Positions 37,736 to 46,280 of a stretch of 64,000 nt of DNA are shown here, one piece after another; the first letter of the stretch is position 1, and each line of letters opens with the position of its first letter. A program made the position numbers and the translations under genes. The DNA comes from an uncultured Propionivibrio sp. (lineage in GTDB: Bacteria > Pseudomonadota > Gammaproteobacteria > Burkholderiales > Rhodocyclaceae). Under the pieces are notes generated by a model. It did not search any database, was not told where the DNA came from, and worked only from the letters and a program-made list of their open reading frames with translations. Location of the stretch: the NCBI RefSeq assembly GCF_963666255.1, contig NZ_OY762656.1, forward strand, positions 1,302,001-1,366,000. The letters run 5' to 3'.

Positions 37736-38268
37736 TCGACACCGCCTTCCTTCATGACCAGCACTTCGGTTTCGCCGCGGAAGACCGGGGCGGCGCCCTG
37801 TTCCATCCAGGCGCGAAGCACGTGGGTAAGCATCAGGATCAGGCCGGCTGGCATGGCGGCGGCAAACCAGGCCTTGGAGACGCCCATCATCGGCGAATCG
37901 ACGACGAGTTCCTGCAGCACCTGGTCATAACAGGCCCAGATGGCGACGATGATGATGATGGCGCCGATGACGACGGTCAGTGCGTTCAGCCAGTTGAAGG
38001 CGGTTTTGCGGAAAATCGGCGCCATGACGTCGATGCGGATGTGCATCTGCGAGCGGACGGCTGCGGCGGCGCCGAGGAAGACCATCCAGGTGAGCAGGGC
38101 GACGATCAGTTCCTCGCCCCAGGTCAGCGGGTTGTTGAAGACGTAGCGCAGGGCGACGGCGAGGACCACGAGTCCGGCAATGAGCCCGTGCAGGACAATG
38201 ACGAGCAGGTCCTCGATCGAGGCGATGACATCGTCAATGCGGAAGAACAGTGAGCGGAAGGAATCCAT
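37732..38268 (-). CDS. dctQ: TRAP transporter small permease (DctQ type)
   Basis: A 178-residue protein with four predicted membrane segments (about 14-40, 48-70, 88-112, 128-150) and the NPLTWGEELIVALLTWMVFLG motif of DctQ proteins. I start at the ATG at 38268, which has AGGA 5 bp upstream; the ATG at 38274 is too close to that site. It is preceded by a strong intercistronic stem-loop. Confidence 0.9.
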   Translation of the reverse strand: MDSFRSLFFRIDDVIASIEDLLVIVLHGLIAGLVVLAVALRYVFNNPLTWGEELIVALLTWMVFLGAAAAVRSQMHIRIDVMAPIFRKTAFNWLNALTVVIGAIIIIVAIWACYDQVLQELVVDSPMMGVSKAWFAAAMPAGLILMLTHVLRAWMEQGAAPVFRGETEVLVMKEGGVE

Positions 38269-38300
38269 TGGCATCCTAGCGGGGTATGTTTTTGTCGTAG

Positions 38301-38361
38301 CCGCTCCCGCCCGCCGCGTCGAGGCGCGGCGGTCCTGCCTCGTACCGGGCAGCAGGAGCGG
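38301..38361 (-). other. Intercistronic stem-loop between dctP and dctQ
   Basis: An inner perfect stem CCGCCGCG/CGCGGCGG is enclosed by CCGCTCC/GGAGCGG. It lies just after the dctP stop and has no T run. Such structures after a binding-protein gene commonly protect its mRNA and give more P than Q-M protein. Confidence 0.55.
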
Positions 38362-38370
38362 GTTGGGCGC

Positions 38371-39390
38371 TTACTTCGTCGAGTCGACAGCGGCCTTGAC
38401 GCGTTGCAGGTTTGCCGTGCCCCAGCGCGCTTCGAGGTTCTTGTAGGCCGGCGCCATCTTGGCGGCGAAGGCGGCGCGATCGGGTTTGTCGTTGATCGTC
38501 GTCTTGCCGGACTTGCGGATCTCCTCAAGCATCTTGGTTTCCTGTTCCTGCTGCAGGCGTGTGTTCTTTTCCGAGATTGCCGCCGCTTCGTCGAGCAGGA
38601 TCTTCTGCAGTTCGGGCGAGAGCTTCTCGAGCGAGCGCTTGTTGATGATGAAGGTATTGTTCTGCAGCATGTGCTTCGTCATCGACAGATGCCCCTGCAC
38701 TTCGTAGAACTTGCGGGCATAGATCGTCGGGATCGGGTTTTCCTGGCCGTCGACGAGCTTCTGCTGCAGTGCCGTGTAGACCTCGCCGAAGGGAATCGGC
38801 GTCGGTGCGGCGCCCATGGCGCGGATCATTTCCACCCAGACGGGCGACTCGGGTACGCGGATCTTGAGGCCGGCCATATCTTCGGGTTTGTTGACGGCCT
38901 TGGTGCCGGTGGTCAGGTTGCGCCAGCCCCAGTACCAGATCTTGGTCAGCATCAGGACGTTGTGCTTGTCGCGCAGTTCGTCGAAGATCGGCTGGAAGGC
39001 CGGGCCGCGGATGACTTTTTCGGCTTGCGCCCAGTCGTTCCAGAGGAAGGGGGCGCTGGCGATTTCAAGCGCCGGCACCAGATTCGACAGTGCCGCCATC
39101 GACGGCGAGGTGATGTCGAGCGCGCCCGACTTGACCTGCTGGATCAGGTCGACTTCCTTGCCGAGCTGTTCGCCTGGGAATACCTTGATCGTGATTTCGC
39201 CCTTGGTCTTCTTGGCGACGTTATCGGCGAATTCCTGCTCGAGTTCGGCGGCGAGCTCGCCATTGACGTGAACGTGGCCGAAGCGCAGCGTGGTCGCCGC
39301 CTGGGCGGCGAAAGGCAGGGCGCTCAGTGCGGCCAGCACGGCGGTGGCGAGGGTCGAGGCGAACAGTTTCCGGGGGGTGGAACGATGCAT
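38371..39390 (-). CDS. dctP: TRAP transporter substrate-binding protein (DctP type)
   Basis: A 339-residue periplasmic protein with a signal peptide ending near AAQAATTLRFG. The DctP fold is shown by FADNVAKKTKGEI, FPGEQLGKEVDLIQQVKSG and the ligand region GLKIRVPESPVWVEM, which contains the conserved carboxylate-binding Arg of the family. This implies an acidic substrate such as a sugar acid, although some members bind other compounds. AGGAGG precedes the ATG by 7 bp. Acts with the Q and M subunits just downstream. Confidence 0.93.
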   Translation of the reverse strand: MHRSTPRKLFASTLATAVLAALSALPFAAQAATTLRFGHVHVNGELAAELEQEFADNVAKKTKGEITIKVFPGEQLGKEVDLIQQVKSGALDITSPSMAALSNLVPALEIASAPFLWNDWAQAEKVIRGPAFQPIFDELRDKHNVLMLTKIWYWGWRNLTTGTKAVNKPEDMAGLKIRVPESPVWVEMIRAMGAAPTPIPFGEVYTALQQKLVDGQENPIPTIYARKFYEVQGHLSMTKHMLQNNTFIINKRSLEKLSPELQKILLDEAAAISEKNTRLQQEQETKMLEEIRKSGKTTINDKPDRAAFAAKMAPAYKNLEARWGTANLQRVKAAVDSTK

Positions 39391-39476
39391 GGTGAACCTC
39401 CTTGTGATCAAGTTATGGTTTTTTACGTCATCGAACAGCATCGGAGCGACCGGCGCTGCCGGTCACCCACGGGGAA

Positions 39477-40373
39477 TCAGGCTTTGCGGCGGACTTCGGT
39501 CTTGGCCAGCTTCTCGTAGAAACGGACGATGGCGCTGTGGTCGCAGGCGCCCATGTCGTCGCACTTGAGGGCTTGCAGCGTTTCCATGACGTTGGCCGTC
39601 AGCGGCGTCGCGACGTTGAGCGCGTGGGCCGTGTCGAGGGCGTTCTGCAGATCCTTGATGTGCAATTCGATGCGGAAGCCGGGCTTGAAGTTGCCGTCGA
39701 GCATCATCGGCACCTTGGCGTTCATCACCGTTGAGCCGGCGAGGCCGCCCTTGATGGCGTTGAAGACGGCTTCCGGATCGACGCCGGCCTTGGTCGCCAG
39801 CACGAAGGCTTCGGAGACCGCGGCAATGTTGAGGGCGACGACGATCTGGTTGGCAAGCTTGGTGACATTGCCGGCGCCGATGTCGCCGACCAGAACGACG
39901 GAAGCGCCCATGCACTTCAGGATCGGCTCGCACTCGGCGAAGACAGCCGCATCGCCGCCGACCATGATCGACAGGCTCGCGTCGATGGCCTTCGGTTCGC
40001 CACCGGAAACCGGTGCGTCGATCATCTTGACGCCCTTGGCCGCCAGTTCCTTGGCGACTTCCTGCGCTGCTTGCGGCGCGATCGAGCTCATGTCGACGAC
40101 GATGGTGCCCGGCTTGGCGCCCTCAGCCACGCCATTGGCGCCGAGGACGACGGTTTTCACCTGCGGCGAGTTGGGTAGCATCGTGATGATGATGTCCGTC
40201 TGCGCGGCGACGTCCTTCGGCGTGGCGGCCGACTTGGCGCCCTGGGCGACTACTTCCGCGACGGCGGTCGCATTGATGTCGCAGACGGTCAGGTCGTAGC
40301 CCGCCTTCAGCAGGTTTTTACTCATGGGCTTGCCCATGATGCCGAGTCCGATGAAACCGATTTTCTTGCTCAT
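39477..40373 (-). CDS. garR: 2-hydroxy-3-oxopropionate (tartronate semialdehyde) reductase
   Basis: A 298-residue beta-hydroxyacid dehydrogenase. The NAD(P) motif is IGFIGLGIMGKPMSKNLLKAG, shown in part as GLGIMGKPM. The substrate motif DAPVSGGEPKA and the catalytic Lys in NVTKLANQ are present. It likely reduces tartronate semialdehyde to D-glycerate. A 3-hydroxyisobutyrate- or tetronate-dehydrogenase role is possible in this family, but the presence of glycerate kinase and a hydroxypyruvate isomerase homologue favours GarR. A 7-bp stem-loop (39448-39464) follows the stop. Confidence 0.88.
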   Translation of the reverse strand: MSKKIGFIGLGIMGKPMSKNLLKAGYDLTVCDINATAVAEVVAQGAKSAATPKDVAAQTDIIITMLPNSPQVKTVVLGANGVAEGAKPGTIVVDMSSIAPQAAQEVAKELAAKGVKMIDAPVSGGEPKAIDASLSIMVGGDAAVFAECEPILKCMGASVVLVGDIGAGNVTKLANQIVVALNIAAVSEAFVLATKAGVDPEAVFNAIKGGLAGSTVMNAKVPMMLDGNFKPGFRIELHIKDLQNALDTAHALNVATPLTANVMETLQALKCDDMGACDHSAIVRFYEKLAKTEVRRKA

Positions 40374-40397
40374 GACCTCTCCAGGTATGTTGTGGGT

Positions 40398-41201
40398 TCA
40401 GAGGGAATAGCCGTAGTCGCGGATCCAGCCCAGCGATCCGGCGGTGTTCGGGGTGGGGGCGTATTCGAGACCGATGTAACCGTCATAACCGGTCGCCATG
40501 AATTCGGCGAGCAGCCAGCGGTAGGCGATTTCGCCGGTACCCGGCTGGTGGCGGCCGGGGTTGTCGGCGATCTGGACGTGTGCGATGCGTGCGAGGTTCG
40601 TCTTCAGGATGCCGGCGAGCTCGCCTTCCATGCGTTGCGCATGATAGACGTCGTACTGCAGGTAGGCGTTGGGGTGGGCGACGGCATCGAGGATGTCGAG
40701 CACCTTGCCGGTCGTGTCGAGGAAGAAGCCCGGCACGTCGCGCGAGTTGAGATGTTCGACGAGCAGGCGGATGCCGGCCTGGCCGAGCGCCTCGGCGGCG
40801 TAGCGCAGGTTGGCGACGAGTGCTGCGCGCTGCTCGGCGACGGGCACGTCGGGCAGCGTCTTGCCGACCAGACAGTTGATCTGCGGTACGCCAAGCGCCT
40901 GCGCGTACTCGATCGCGCGGGCGACGCCGGCGCGGAATTCTTCCTGGCGTGCCGGATTGACGGCGATGCCGCGTTCGCCGGCGCCGAAGTTGCCGGCCGG
41001 CAGGTTGATCAGCACCAGCTTGAGCCCGTTGTCCGTGAGTGCCGCCTTCAGGTCGGCGATCGTGTAGTCGTACGGGAACATGAATTCGACCGCCTTGAAG
41101 CCGAGCTTCGCAGCTGCCGCGAAGCGTTCCATGAATGGCACTTCCTGAAACAACATCGACAAATTGGCCGAAAACTTCGGCGTCGCACCCGCTGCGCTCA
41201 T
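40398..41201 (-). CDS. hyi: Hydroxypyruvate isomerase family protein (Hyi/OtnI)
   Basis: A 267-residue TIM-barrel protein of the xylose-isomerase-like superfamily. Motifs: FSANLSMLFQEVPFMERFAAA, LLVEHLNSRDVPGFFL (catalytic Glu), LQYDVYHAQ (metal Asp and His) and IGLEYAPT (second Glu). It interconverts hydroxypyruvate and tartronate semialdehyde, or 2- and 3-oxo-tetronates in the closely related OtnI. It is the first gene of the operon, 64 bp downstream of the predicted sigma-54 start. The ATG at 41201 has AGGGG upstream. Confidence 0.88.
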   Translation of the reverse strand: MSAAGATPKFSANLSMLFQEVPFMERFAAAAKLGFKAVEFMFPYDYTIADLKAALTDNGLKLVLINLPAGNFGAGERGIAVNPARQEEFRAGVARAIEYAQALGVPQINCLVGKTLPDVPVAEQRAALVANLRYAAEALGQAGIRLLVEHLNSRDVPGFFLDTTGKVLDILDAVAHPNAYLQYDVYHAQRMEGELAGILKTNLARIAHVQIADNPGRHQPGTGEIAYRWLLAEFMATGYDGYIGLEYAPTPNTAGSLGWIRDYGYSL

Positions 41202-41275
41202 GTCTGCATCCCCTGTTGTTGGTTGATGGTGCGGCGGCATTCTGGCGCCGTCGCAAAAAACAATGGGATGACTAT

Positions 41276-41292
41276 GGCAATAACCGGGCCAG
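41276..41292 (-). promoter_or_regulatory. Sigma-54 promoter of the hyi operon
   Basis: On the minus strand CTGGCCCGGTTATTGCC matches TGGCAC-N5-TTGC, with one mismatch in the -24 box (C for A). The -12 TTGC is exact and the GG-GC spacing is correct. A sigma-54 activator gene lies directly upstream. The start site would be near 41265. Confidence 0.75.
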
Positions 41293-41368
41293 TGCCGTGG
41301 TTAAGGCGTATGACGTTGTTTATAAGGTTTTTTTGTTTTGGCGCGAGGAAGCAGAGCGAGTGCTTTTA

Positions 41369-41401
41369 TGTTTCATATTGAAACACGTGTGTTTCAATAT
41401 G
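41369..41401. promoter_or_regulatory. Activator-binding palindrome (enhancer) for the hyi operon
   Basis: A perfect 13-bp inverted repeat, CATATTGAAACAC-GT-GTGTTTCAATATG, spans 41374-41401. A third TGTTTCA copy at 41369-41375 forms a second overlapping dyad, TGTTTCA-TAT-TGAAACA. It is centred about 120 bp upstream of the predicted start, the classical enhancer distance. It is probably the site for the PrpR-like protein encoded 12 bp away. Confidence 0.8.
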
Positions 41402-41412
41402 CGCCCATGGGG

Positions 41413-43335
41413 TCAGCTGTCGTCGCGGGCCGGCCGGGTGATGCGCCGGTTATCGCGAATCCGGCGCCACAGCGTTGTGCGTCCGAGACCGAGGATGGCG
41501 CTACTCGCCTTGACCGAGCCGCCGGTCTTGTCGAAGACGTGGGCGATGTATTCGTCTTCGAGTTCCCTGAGCGTCATGTCGTCCGGGAATTGCGCCTGCC
41601 CGGGGTCCGTCGCGACCGGCGATTGCGGCATGCCTTCGAGATCGTCGATACCGACGACACGGCGGTCGGTGACAACGACGGCGCGCTCGATCATGCCGCG
41701 CAGTTCGCGCACATTGCCCTTGAACTGGTAGCGGCGCAGGTAGGCGAGTGCTTCGGGGCTGAGGCTCAGGCGGCCTTTCTGGTAGCGCCCGACGAACTCC
41801 TTGAGGAAATGCAGGCTGAGGAGTTCGATGTCCTCGACGCGTTCGCTCAGCGGCGGAATGTAGAGGCTCAGGATAGCGATGCGGAAGAACAGGTCGCCGC
41901 GGAACTGGTGCGCGTCGACGAGTTGGCGCAGGTCGCGGTTGGTCGCGCAGATGATGCGCACGTCGACCGGGATCAGCTTGTCGCCGCCGAGGCGCATCAC
42001 CTGCTTCTCCTGCAGGACGCGCAGGAGCCGGCCCTGCAGCAGCACCGGCAGTTCGCTGATCTCGTCGAGAAAGATCGTACCGCCATGGGCCATCTCGAAG
42101 AGGCCGGCCTTGCCCTTGCGCACGGCGCCGGTAAACGAGCCCTCGACGTAGCCGAAGAGTTCGCTCTCGATCAGCGTTTCCGGCAGCGCCGCACAGTTGA
42201 TGGCGACGAAGGGTGCGTTCCGGCGTGGGCTCGCGCGGTGGATGCTTTGCGCGAACAGTTCCTTGCCGACGCCGGACGGTCCAAAGATCAGTACCGAGGC
42301 GTCGTAGGCAGCGAATTTTTGTGCGCTGCGGATGCAGTCGGCAATCGCCGCGCTGCCGTGGATGATGTCGGAGAACTGGTATTGGGCGACGAAGCCGCGT
42401 TCGGCGAGCTTGATGCGGATTTTCTGTTCGAGGCGCTGGACGTCGGTGATGTCCTGATAGGTGGCGACGGCGCCGCGTACCTCGCCGTCGACGACGACGG
42501 GGATGCGGCTGGCGGCGACGACCGTCTGGTTGTTCAGCGTCTGGATGTCGCCGATGACCGATTGTTCGTTTTCGAGTACGGCCAGCAGCCGCGTTTCCGG
42601 GATAACCTCGGTGATCTGCCGGCCCATCGCCTCGTGACGGCTGTAGCCGGTGATCTTTTCCGAAACGCTGTTGAAGACGGTGATGATGCCGCGATTGTCG
42701 ATGGCGATGATTCCGTCATGGACGAAGTCGATGATCGCGGAGAATTGCTGGGCCTTTTCCTTTTGCAGTCGCGAGGCGTAGAGAATGTCCTTGGCTTGCT
42801 GGATGGCGATCTGCATCGCCTGCGGACCGGATTGGACCAGCGAGGCTTTGCCGTTCGAACGCTGTGCCGCCATCTTGACGTTGTTGTCGCCGACGAAGCT
42901 GCGGATGCCTTGGCCGAGCAGGCGCCCGACTTCCACTTCGATGTCGCTGTGCTTGGTGATTTCGCAGCAGACGGCCGGCAGGCCCATGACCCTGGCGATC
43001 GTCTCGGCGCCGTAGATGACGTTGCGGAAGCCGATCACGCCGATCGGACCGTCGATGCCACTGGCCTTGACTTCGGAGAAGGCGTCGATGAGGTCGAAGG
43101 CGTTGACCTTGACTTCGACGGTCGGAATGTCGAATTCGCTGCGGATCAGTTCGAAGAAGCCGCCGCGCGAGACAATCACGCGGGCGCCGGCGTCGATGGC
43201 CGAGCGGGCGCGGGTGAGCACGTTGCCCGGTTCGGCTTCGAGCAGGTCGACATTGCTGTAGCCGTTCTCGGCGATGATGCGGTGGGTGACATCCGCCATC
43301 GCTGAGAACGGGGTGACGACGACGATTTCCTTCAT
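41413..43335 (-). CDS. PrpR-type sigma-54-dependent transcriptional activator
   Basis: A 640-residue regulator. Residues 1-190 form a PrpR N-terminal sensor domain (ligand-binding in propionate regulators). A PAS domain follows (about 200-310). The AAA+ domain (about 330-565) has Walker A GPSGVGKE, Walker B TIFLDEIS and the sigma-54 contact loop as GSFTGA rather than GAFTGA. The C-terminal Fis-type HTH is [13 protein letters not shown]. It reads in the same direction as the hyi operon and directly precedes it, so a small-molecule effector related to the operon substrate probably controls it. Confidence 0.92.
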   Translation of the reverse strand: MKEIVVVTPFSAMADVTHRIIAENGYSNVDLLEAEPGNVLTRARSAIDAGARVIVSRGGFFELIRSEFDIPTVEVKVNAFDLIDAFSEVKASGIDGPIGVIGFRNVIYGAETIARVMGLPAVCCEITKHSDIEVEVGRLLGQGIRSFVGDNNVKMAAQRSNGKASLVQSGPQAMQIAIQQAKDILYASRLQKEKAQQFSAIIDFVHDGIIAIDNRGIITVFNSVSEKITGYSRHEAMGRQITEVIPETRLLAVLENEQSVIGDIQTLNNQTVVAASRIPVVVDGEVRGAVATYQDITDVQRLEQKIRIKLAERGFVAQYQFSDIIHGSAAIADCIRSAQKFAAYDASVLIFGPSGVGKELFAQSIHRASPRRNAPFVAINCAALPETLIESELFGYVEGSFTGAVRKGKAGLFEMAHGGTIFLDEISELPVLLQGRLLRVLQEKQVMRLGGDKLIPVDVRIICATNRDLRQLVDAHQFRGDLFFRIAILSLYIPPLSERVEDIELLSLHFLKEFVGRYQKGRLSLSPEALAYLRRYQFKGNVRELRGMIERAVVVTDRRVVGIDDLEGMPQSPVATDPGQAQFPDDMTLRELEDEYIAHVFDKTGGSVKASSAILGLGRTTLWRRIRDNRRITRPARDDS

Positions 43336-43365
43336 GGGCCGGTCCGTTGAAGACGTAAGGATGGT

Positions 43366-43392
43366 GACCGCAGCCCTCTCGTGGCTGCGGTC
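43366..43392. other. Stem-loop upstream of the PrpR-type activator gene
   Basis: GACCGCAGCC/GGCTGCGGTC is a perfect 10-bp stem with a 7-base loop. It lies 31 bp before the activator start and about 93 bp after the dodecin stop. There is no T run, so it may be a weak terminator, a leader structure or an operator. Confidence 0.45.
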
Positions 43393-43429
43393 TGGCCCAG
43401 ATTCTAGCGCTTTGGGCGGGAATTACGAG

Positions 43430-43452
43430 CGGATATCACGCGGGAATATCCG
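43430..43452. promoter_or_regulatory. Inverted repeat between dodecin and activator genes
   Basis: CGGATAT and ATATCCG flank a 9-bp spacer (16-bp centre-to-centre). The repeat lies about 100 bp before the activator start and could be an operator for it, but nothing confirms this. Confidence 0.35.
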
Positions 43453-43484
43453 TGTGGCGTAGTGTTCCAGCCTATGCGCGGCGC

Positions 43485-43697
43485 TTATTCGCCTTCGATA
43501 CGGAATCCGACTTTCAGTGTCACCTGGAAATGCGCAACCTTGCCTTCGACGACGTGGCCGGTCGTCTTGATGACCTCGAACCACGAGATGTGGCGGATCG
43601 TCTTGGCGCTGGTCTCGATGGCGTTGCGGATGGCGTCGTCCGCGCTGACGTGCGAGGAACCGACGATTTCAACCATTTTGTAGACGTGATCAGACAT
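43485..43697 (-). CDS. Dodecin
   Basis: A 70-residue flavin-storage protein. The sequence begins MSDHVYKMVEIVGSS and includes WFEVIKTTGHVVEGKVAHFQVTLKVGF; the conserved Trp stacks on flavin in known dodecins. The length is typical. It would form a dodecameric shell binding FMN, riboflavin or CoA. A ribosome-binding site (GAGGG) precedes the ATG. Confidence 0.9.
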   Translation of the reverse strand: MSDHVYKMVEIVGSSHVSADDAIRNAIETSAKTIRHISWFEVIKTTGHVVEGKVAHFQVTLKVGFRIEGE

Positions 43698-43750
43698 GAT
43701 AGCCCTCGGTAAGTGGTGTTTGCGCGAGCGGTTTGACCGTGGTCCGGCGC

Positions 43751-44671
43751 TCAGGGTTCATTCTGCCCCACAGTGGCCGTTTGGCGGTACTGGAAGAGTA
43801 CATCATCGATGAGGTCGTCGAGATCGACGGCGGCCAGACCGAAGAATTGGGCAACCGGAGCCGCCGCGCGTTCCCACTCGTGCTCCTCCGGTTTGCGCAG
43901 CAGCATGCCGGCGATGCGCTCGGAAACGAGCGTGATACCGATGAGGACGCAGACTTCGTCGCCCGGTGCGTGTTCAAGCGTGCCATCGAGCACTTCATGG
44001 TCGTGGTGGTAGCGGATGGCGTCACAGAGCACGTCCGACAGCCCCCAGCTTTTCGTCATCAGGTAGCCGATCGTGGCATGGTCGGTGCCGTGTTGTTCTT
44101 CTTCGATCTCGGTGAATTTGCGCAGGCTCTTGTTGGCCAGTTGCAGTGTGTCCTTGTAGTCGGGAAAGCGCTGCATCATCAGCGGGATGCCGCAGTCGTG
44201 GAACAGGCCCATGCAGTAGGCCGTTTCGCGACGCGTGCCCTTGAGGTGTCCGCTGAGCAGGGCGGAGATTTCGGCGTTATGCGCGGTACGGTCCCAGAAA
44301 CGTTCCAGGTTGAGCTTCTTGCCGCCGCTGACGGCCTGGCGGACAAAATGACCGACGACGAAATTCATCAGGTTGCGGTTGCCGATCATGAGGACGGCTT
44401 CGTCCACCGAATTGACCGAGCGGTTGATGTTGGCGCCGACCGAGTTGACGATCTTGAGGACAGCTGCGGAGAGGGCGACATCGCCCCGGACCAGCGCGGC
44501 AATGCGGCGCGGATCGCCGTCATCCTTGCGAAGTTCGGCGTTCAGGTCGTTGAGGATCTGTGGGCAAGGCGGAATCTTGAGGCCGCGCAGCAGTGCGGCG
44601 GGATCTGTTTTTTTTGCGGGAGGCGTCATGGTCTGAATCTGATTCGTGGTGTTTTTTTCCGAGTATTGCAT
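43751..44671 (-). CDS. HDOD domain signalling protein
   Basis: A 306-residue protein. After about 30 variable residues there is an HDOD domain: IPPCPQILNDLNAEL, IVNSVGANINRSVNSVDEAVLMIGNRNL, FWDRTAHNAEISALL and the HD-like MGLFHDCGIPLMM. HDOD proteins act in two-component or c-di-GMP-linked regulation without proven catalysis. I use the first ATG at 44671; the one at 44629 is an alternative. It lies beside other sensory genes. Confidence 0.82.
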   Translation of the reverse strand: MQYSEKNTTNQIQTMTPPAKKTDPAALLRGLKIPPCPQILNDLNAELRKDDGDPRRIAALVRGDVALSAAVLKIVNSVGANINRSVNSVDEAVLMIGNRNLMNFVVGHFVRQAVSGGKKLNLERFWDRTAHNAEISALLSGHLKGTRRETAYCMGLFHDCGIPLMMQRFPDYKDTLQLANKSLRKFTEIEEEQHGTDHATIGYLMTKSWGLSDVLCDAIRYHHDHEVLDGTLEHAPGDEVCVLIGITLVSERIAGMLLRKPEEHEWERAAAPVAQFFGLAAVDLDDLIDDVLFQYRQTATVGQNEP

Positions 44672-44763
44672 ATCTCGCCCATCGCTGTCGCGTCGGTGGC
44701 GGGCAATGCTTGTGGCATCCGGCTGCGAATCCAGTAGCGGCGGGCGCGGGATGGCGTCCGCGA

Positions 44764-45606
44764 TCAGACGTACAGCAAATCGCGGTCGAGCAGGTCGGTA
44801 ACCAGCATCTTGCCGGGCGCGTGCGTGATGCAGAAGGCTGGCTTCGCTTCCATGACGACCGACTGGGGGGTGACGCCGCAGGCCCAGAAGACCGGGATTT
44901 CGTCGGGCCTGATTGCGACCGGGTCACCGAAGTCGGGATGCTGGAGGTCGGTAATACCGATCAGCGAGGGATCGCCGAGATGGACGGGCGCACCGTGCAC
45001 CGTCGGCATGCGCGCCGTGACCTGCACCGCCTTGATCGCGTCGGCGGCCTTCATCGGGCGCATCGAGACGACCATCGGTCCGTGGAACGGTCCGGCCGGA
45101 CGGGTGGCGATATTGGTCCGGTACATGGCGACATTGCGCCCTTCGAGGATATGGCGGAGGGGTATGCCAGCGTCAATGAGCGCCTGCTCGAACGAGAAGG
45201 AGCAGCCGATGACGAAGGTGACGAGGTCGTCGCGCCAGAGCGACAGAAGGTCGGCGGGTTCGTCGACAAGGGCGCCGTTGCGCCACAGGCGATAGCCGGC
45301 GACGTCGGTGCGGATGTCGAGATTGGCACCGAGCCCCGGCAGGCGTGGATCTCCGGGTTCGGAGACCGCCAGCAGGGGGCAGGATTTCGGGTTGCGTTGG
45401 CAGAAGCGCAGGAAATCGTTGGCTTCGCTTTCCGGCAGGATGGCGACGTTGCCCTGAACGTGGTTCGGTGCCATGCCACTGGTCTGGCCGCGCCAGCGGC
45501 CACTGCGCACCGCCAGGCGCGCTTCGACACCGGTACGGACGTCCGGACGTGTTGTTGAGTCGGTAGAGACGTTGGCAGAAATGCAGGTCGCGTCTTGCGA
45601 AGGCAT
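44764..45606 (-). CDS. DUF1445 family putative hydro-lyase (D-glutamate cyclase-like)
   Basis: A 280-residue protein of the YcsI/DUF1445 family. Typical segments are [24 protein letters not shown], split here as [10 protein letters not shown] and [14 protein letters not shown], then [33 protein letters not shown] and the C-terminal [12 protein letters not shown]. The family includes mammalian D-glutamate cyclase, which dehydrates D-glutamate to 5-oxo-D-proline; many bacterial members are uncharacterised and sit near lactam-utilisation genes, absent here. AAGGAA precedes the ATG at 45606. Confidence 0.85.
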   Translation of the reverse strand: MPSQDATCISANVSTDSTTRPDVRTGVEARLAVRSGRWRGQTSGMAPNHVQGNVAILPESEANDFLRFCQRNPKSCPLLAVSEPGDPRLPGLGANLDIRTDVAGYRLWRNGALVDEPADLLSLWRDDLVTFVIGCSFSFEQALIDAGIPLRHILEGRNVAMYRTNIATRPAGPFHGPMVVSMRPMKAADAIKAVQVTARMPTVHGAPVHLGDPSLIGITDLQHPDFGDPVAIRPDEIPVFWACGVTPQSVVMEAKPAFCITHAPGKMLVTDLLDRDLLYV

Positions 45607-45800
45607 GGGGGTTCCTTGTCGCCCGGTCGGGGCCAAAAATCATCTGTCGTAGCGATGGTGATAGTACCGAATATTTCTCCCGTCGTAATCGTCGCCTCAC
45701 GGTTTTTGATGCTCCTGGCTTGCGCGGAGGGCGGCGGCTCAACGGGGTGTTCATGACAAAATGCTGAGATGGGCGTAGAGTCCTTGCTCGGAAGGCAGGG

Positions 45801-46265
45801 ATGGAAAGCATGGGTTGTGACAGTCATGGCGGTCATGGGATCGCGCTGGAGCATCTTCTCGCTTCGCTGAAAATCGGCGACGCTGTGATTGATGGCGATC
45901 ACGAACGTTTGTTTGGCGAGTTGTATCGTTTGCGCCAGCAGATGCTGGAGGGCGAGGCGGGGTCGGGCGGGCGTTCGGGTTTTCAGGCGACGCTGGGGGC
46001 GATCGGCGGCGCGATGATGGCGCACTTCGAACATGAAGAACGTTTCCTGGCCACGCTGGGGATGCCGGCGTCCGAGGTGCAGAGCCACCTCGGCGCACAC
46101 CGCGAAATCGTGCGTCAGTATGCCGAACTCAATCTTCGTCTGCTGCAGGATCCGTCGCTCGACAGCGAAGCGGTCCTGACGATGGTTCAGGAGTGGATTT
46201 TCTACCACCTTATCCGCCACGACCTGAAAATGCGTCCCTATGTCGCGCTCATGAATACGGGCTGA
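45801..46265 (+). CDS. Bacteriohemerythrin
   Basis: A 154-residue four-helix-bundle oxygen-binding protein. Diiron ligands are visible in VIDGDHERLF, MAHFEHEERFL, HLGAHREIV and the C-terminal HLIRHDLKM. A His/Gly-rich head (CDSHGGHG) is unusual. Known roles are oxygen storage, delivery or sensing in microaerobic bacteria. It is convergent with the hybrid kinase gene. AAGGCAGGG precedes the ATG. Confidence 0.88.
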   Translation: MESMGCDSHGGHGIALEHLLASLKIGDAVIDGDHERLFGELYRLRQQMLEGEAGSGGRSGFQATLGAIGGAMMAHFEHEERFLATLGMPASEVQSHLGAHREIVRQYAELNLRLLQDPSLDSEAVLTMVQEWIFYHLIRHDLKMRPYVALMNTG

Positions 46266-46280
46266 TGCCCGGTCGGACGC

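Noticed and set aside
41338-43305. 655-codon plus-strand open frame opposite the PrpR-type activator
   Set aside because: Composition is Ala/Asp/Val-rich shadow coding; the minus strand has complete AAA+ and HTH motifs.
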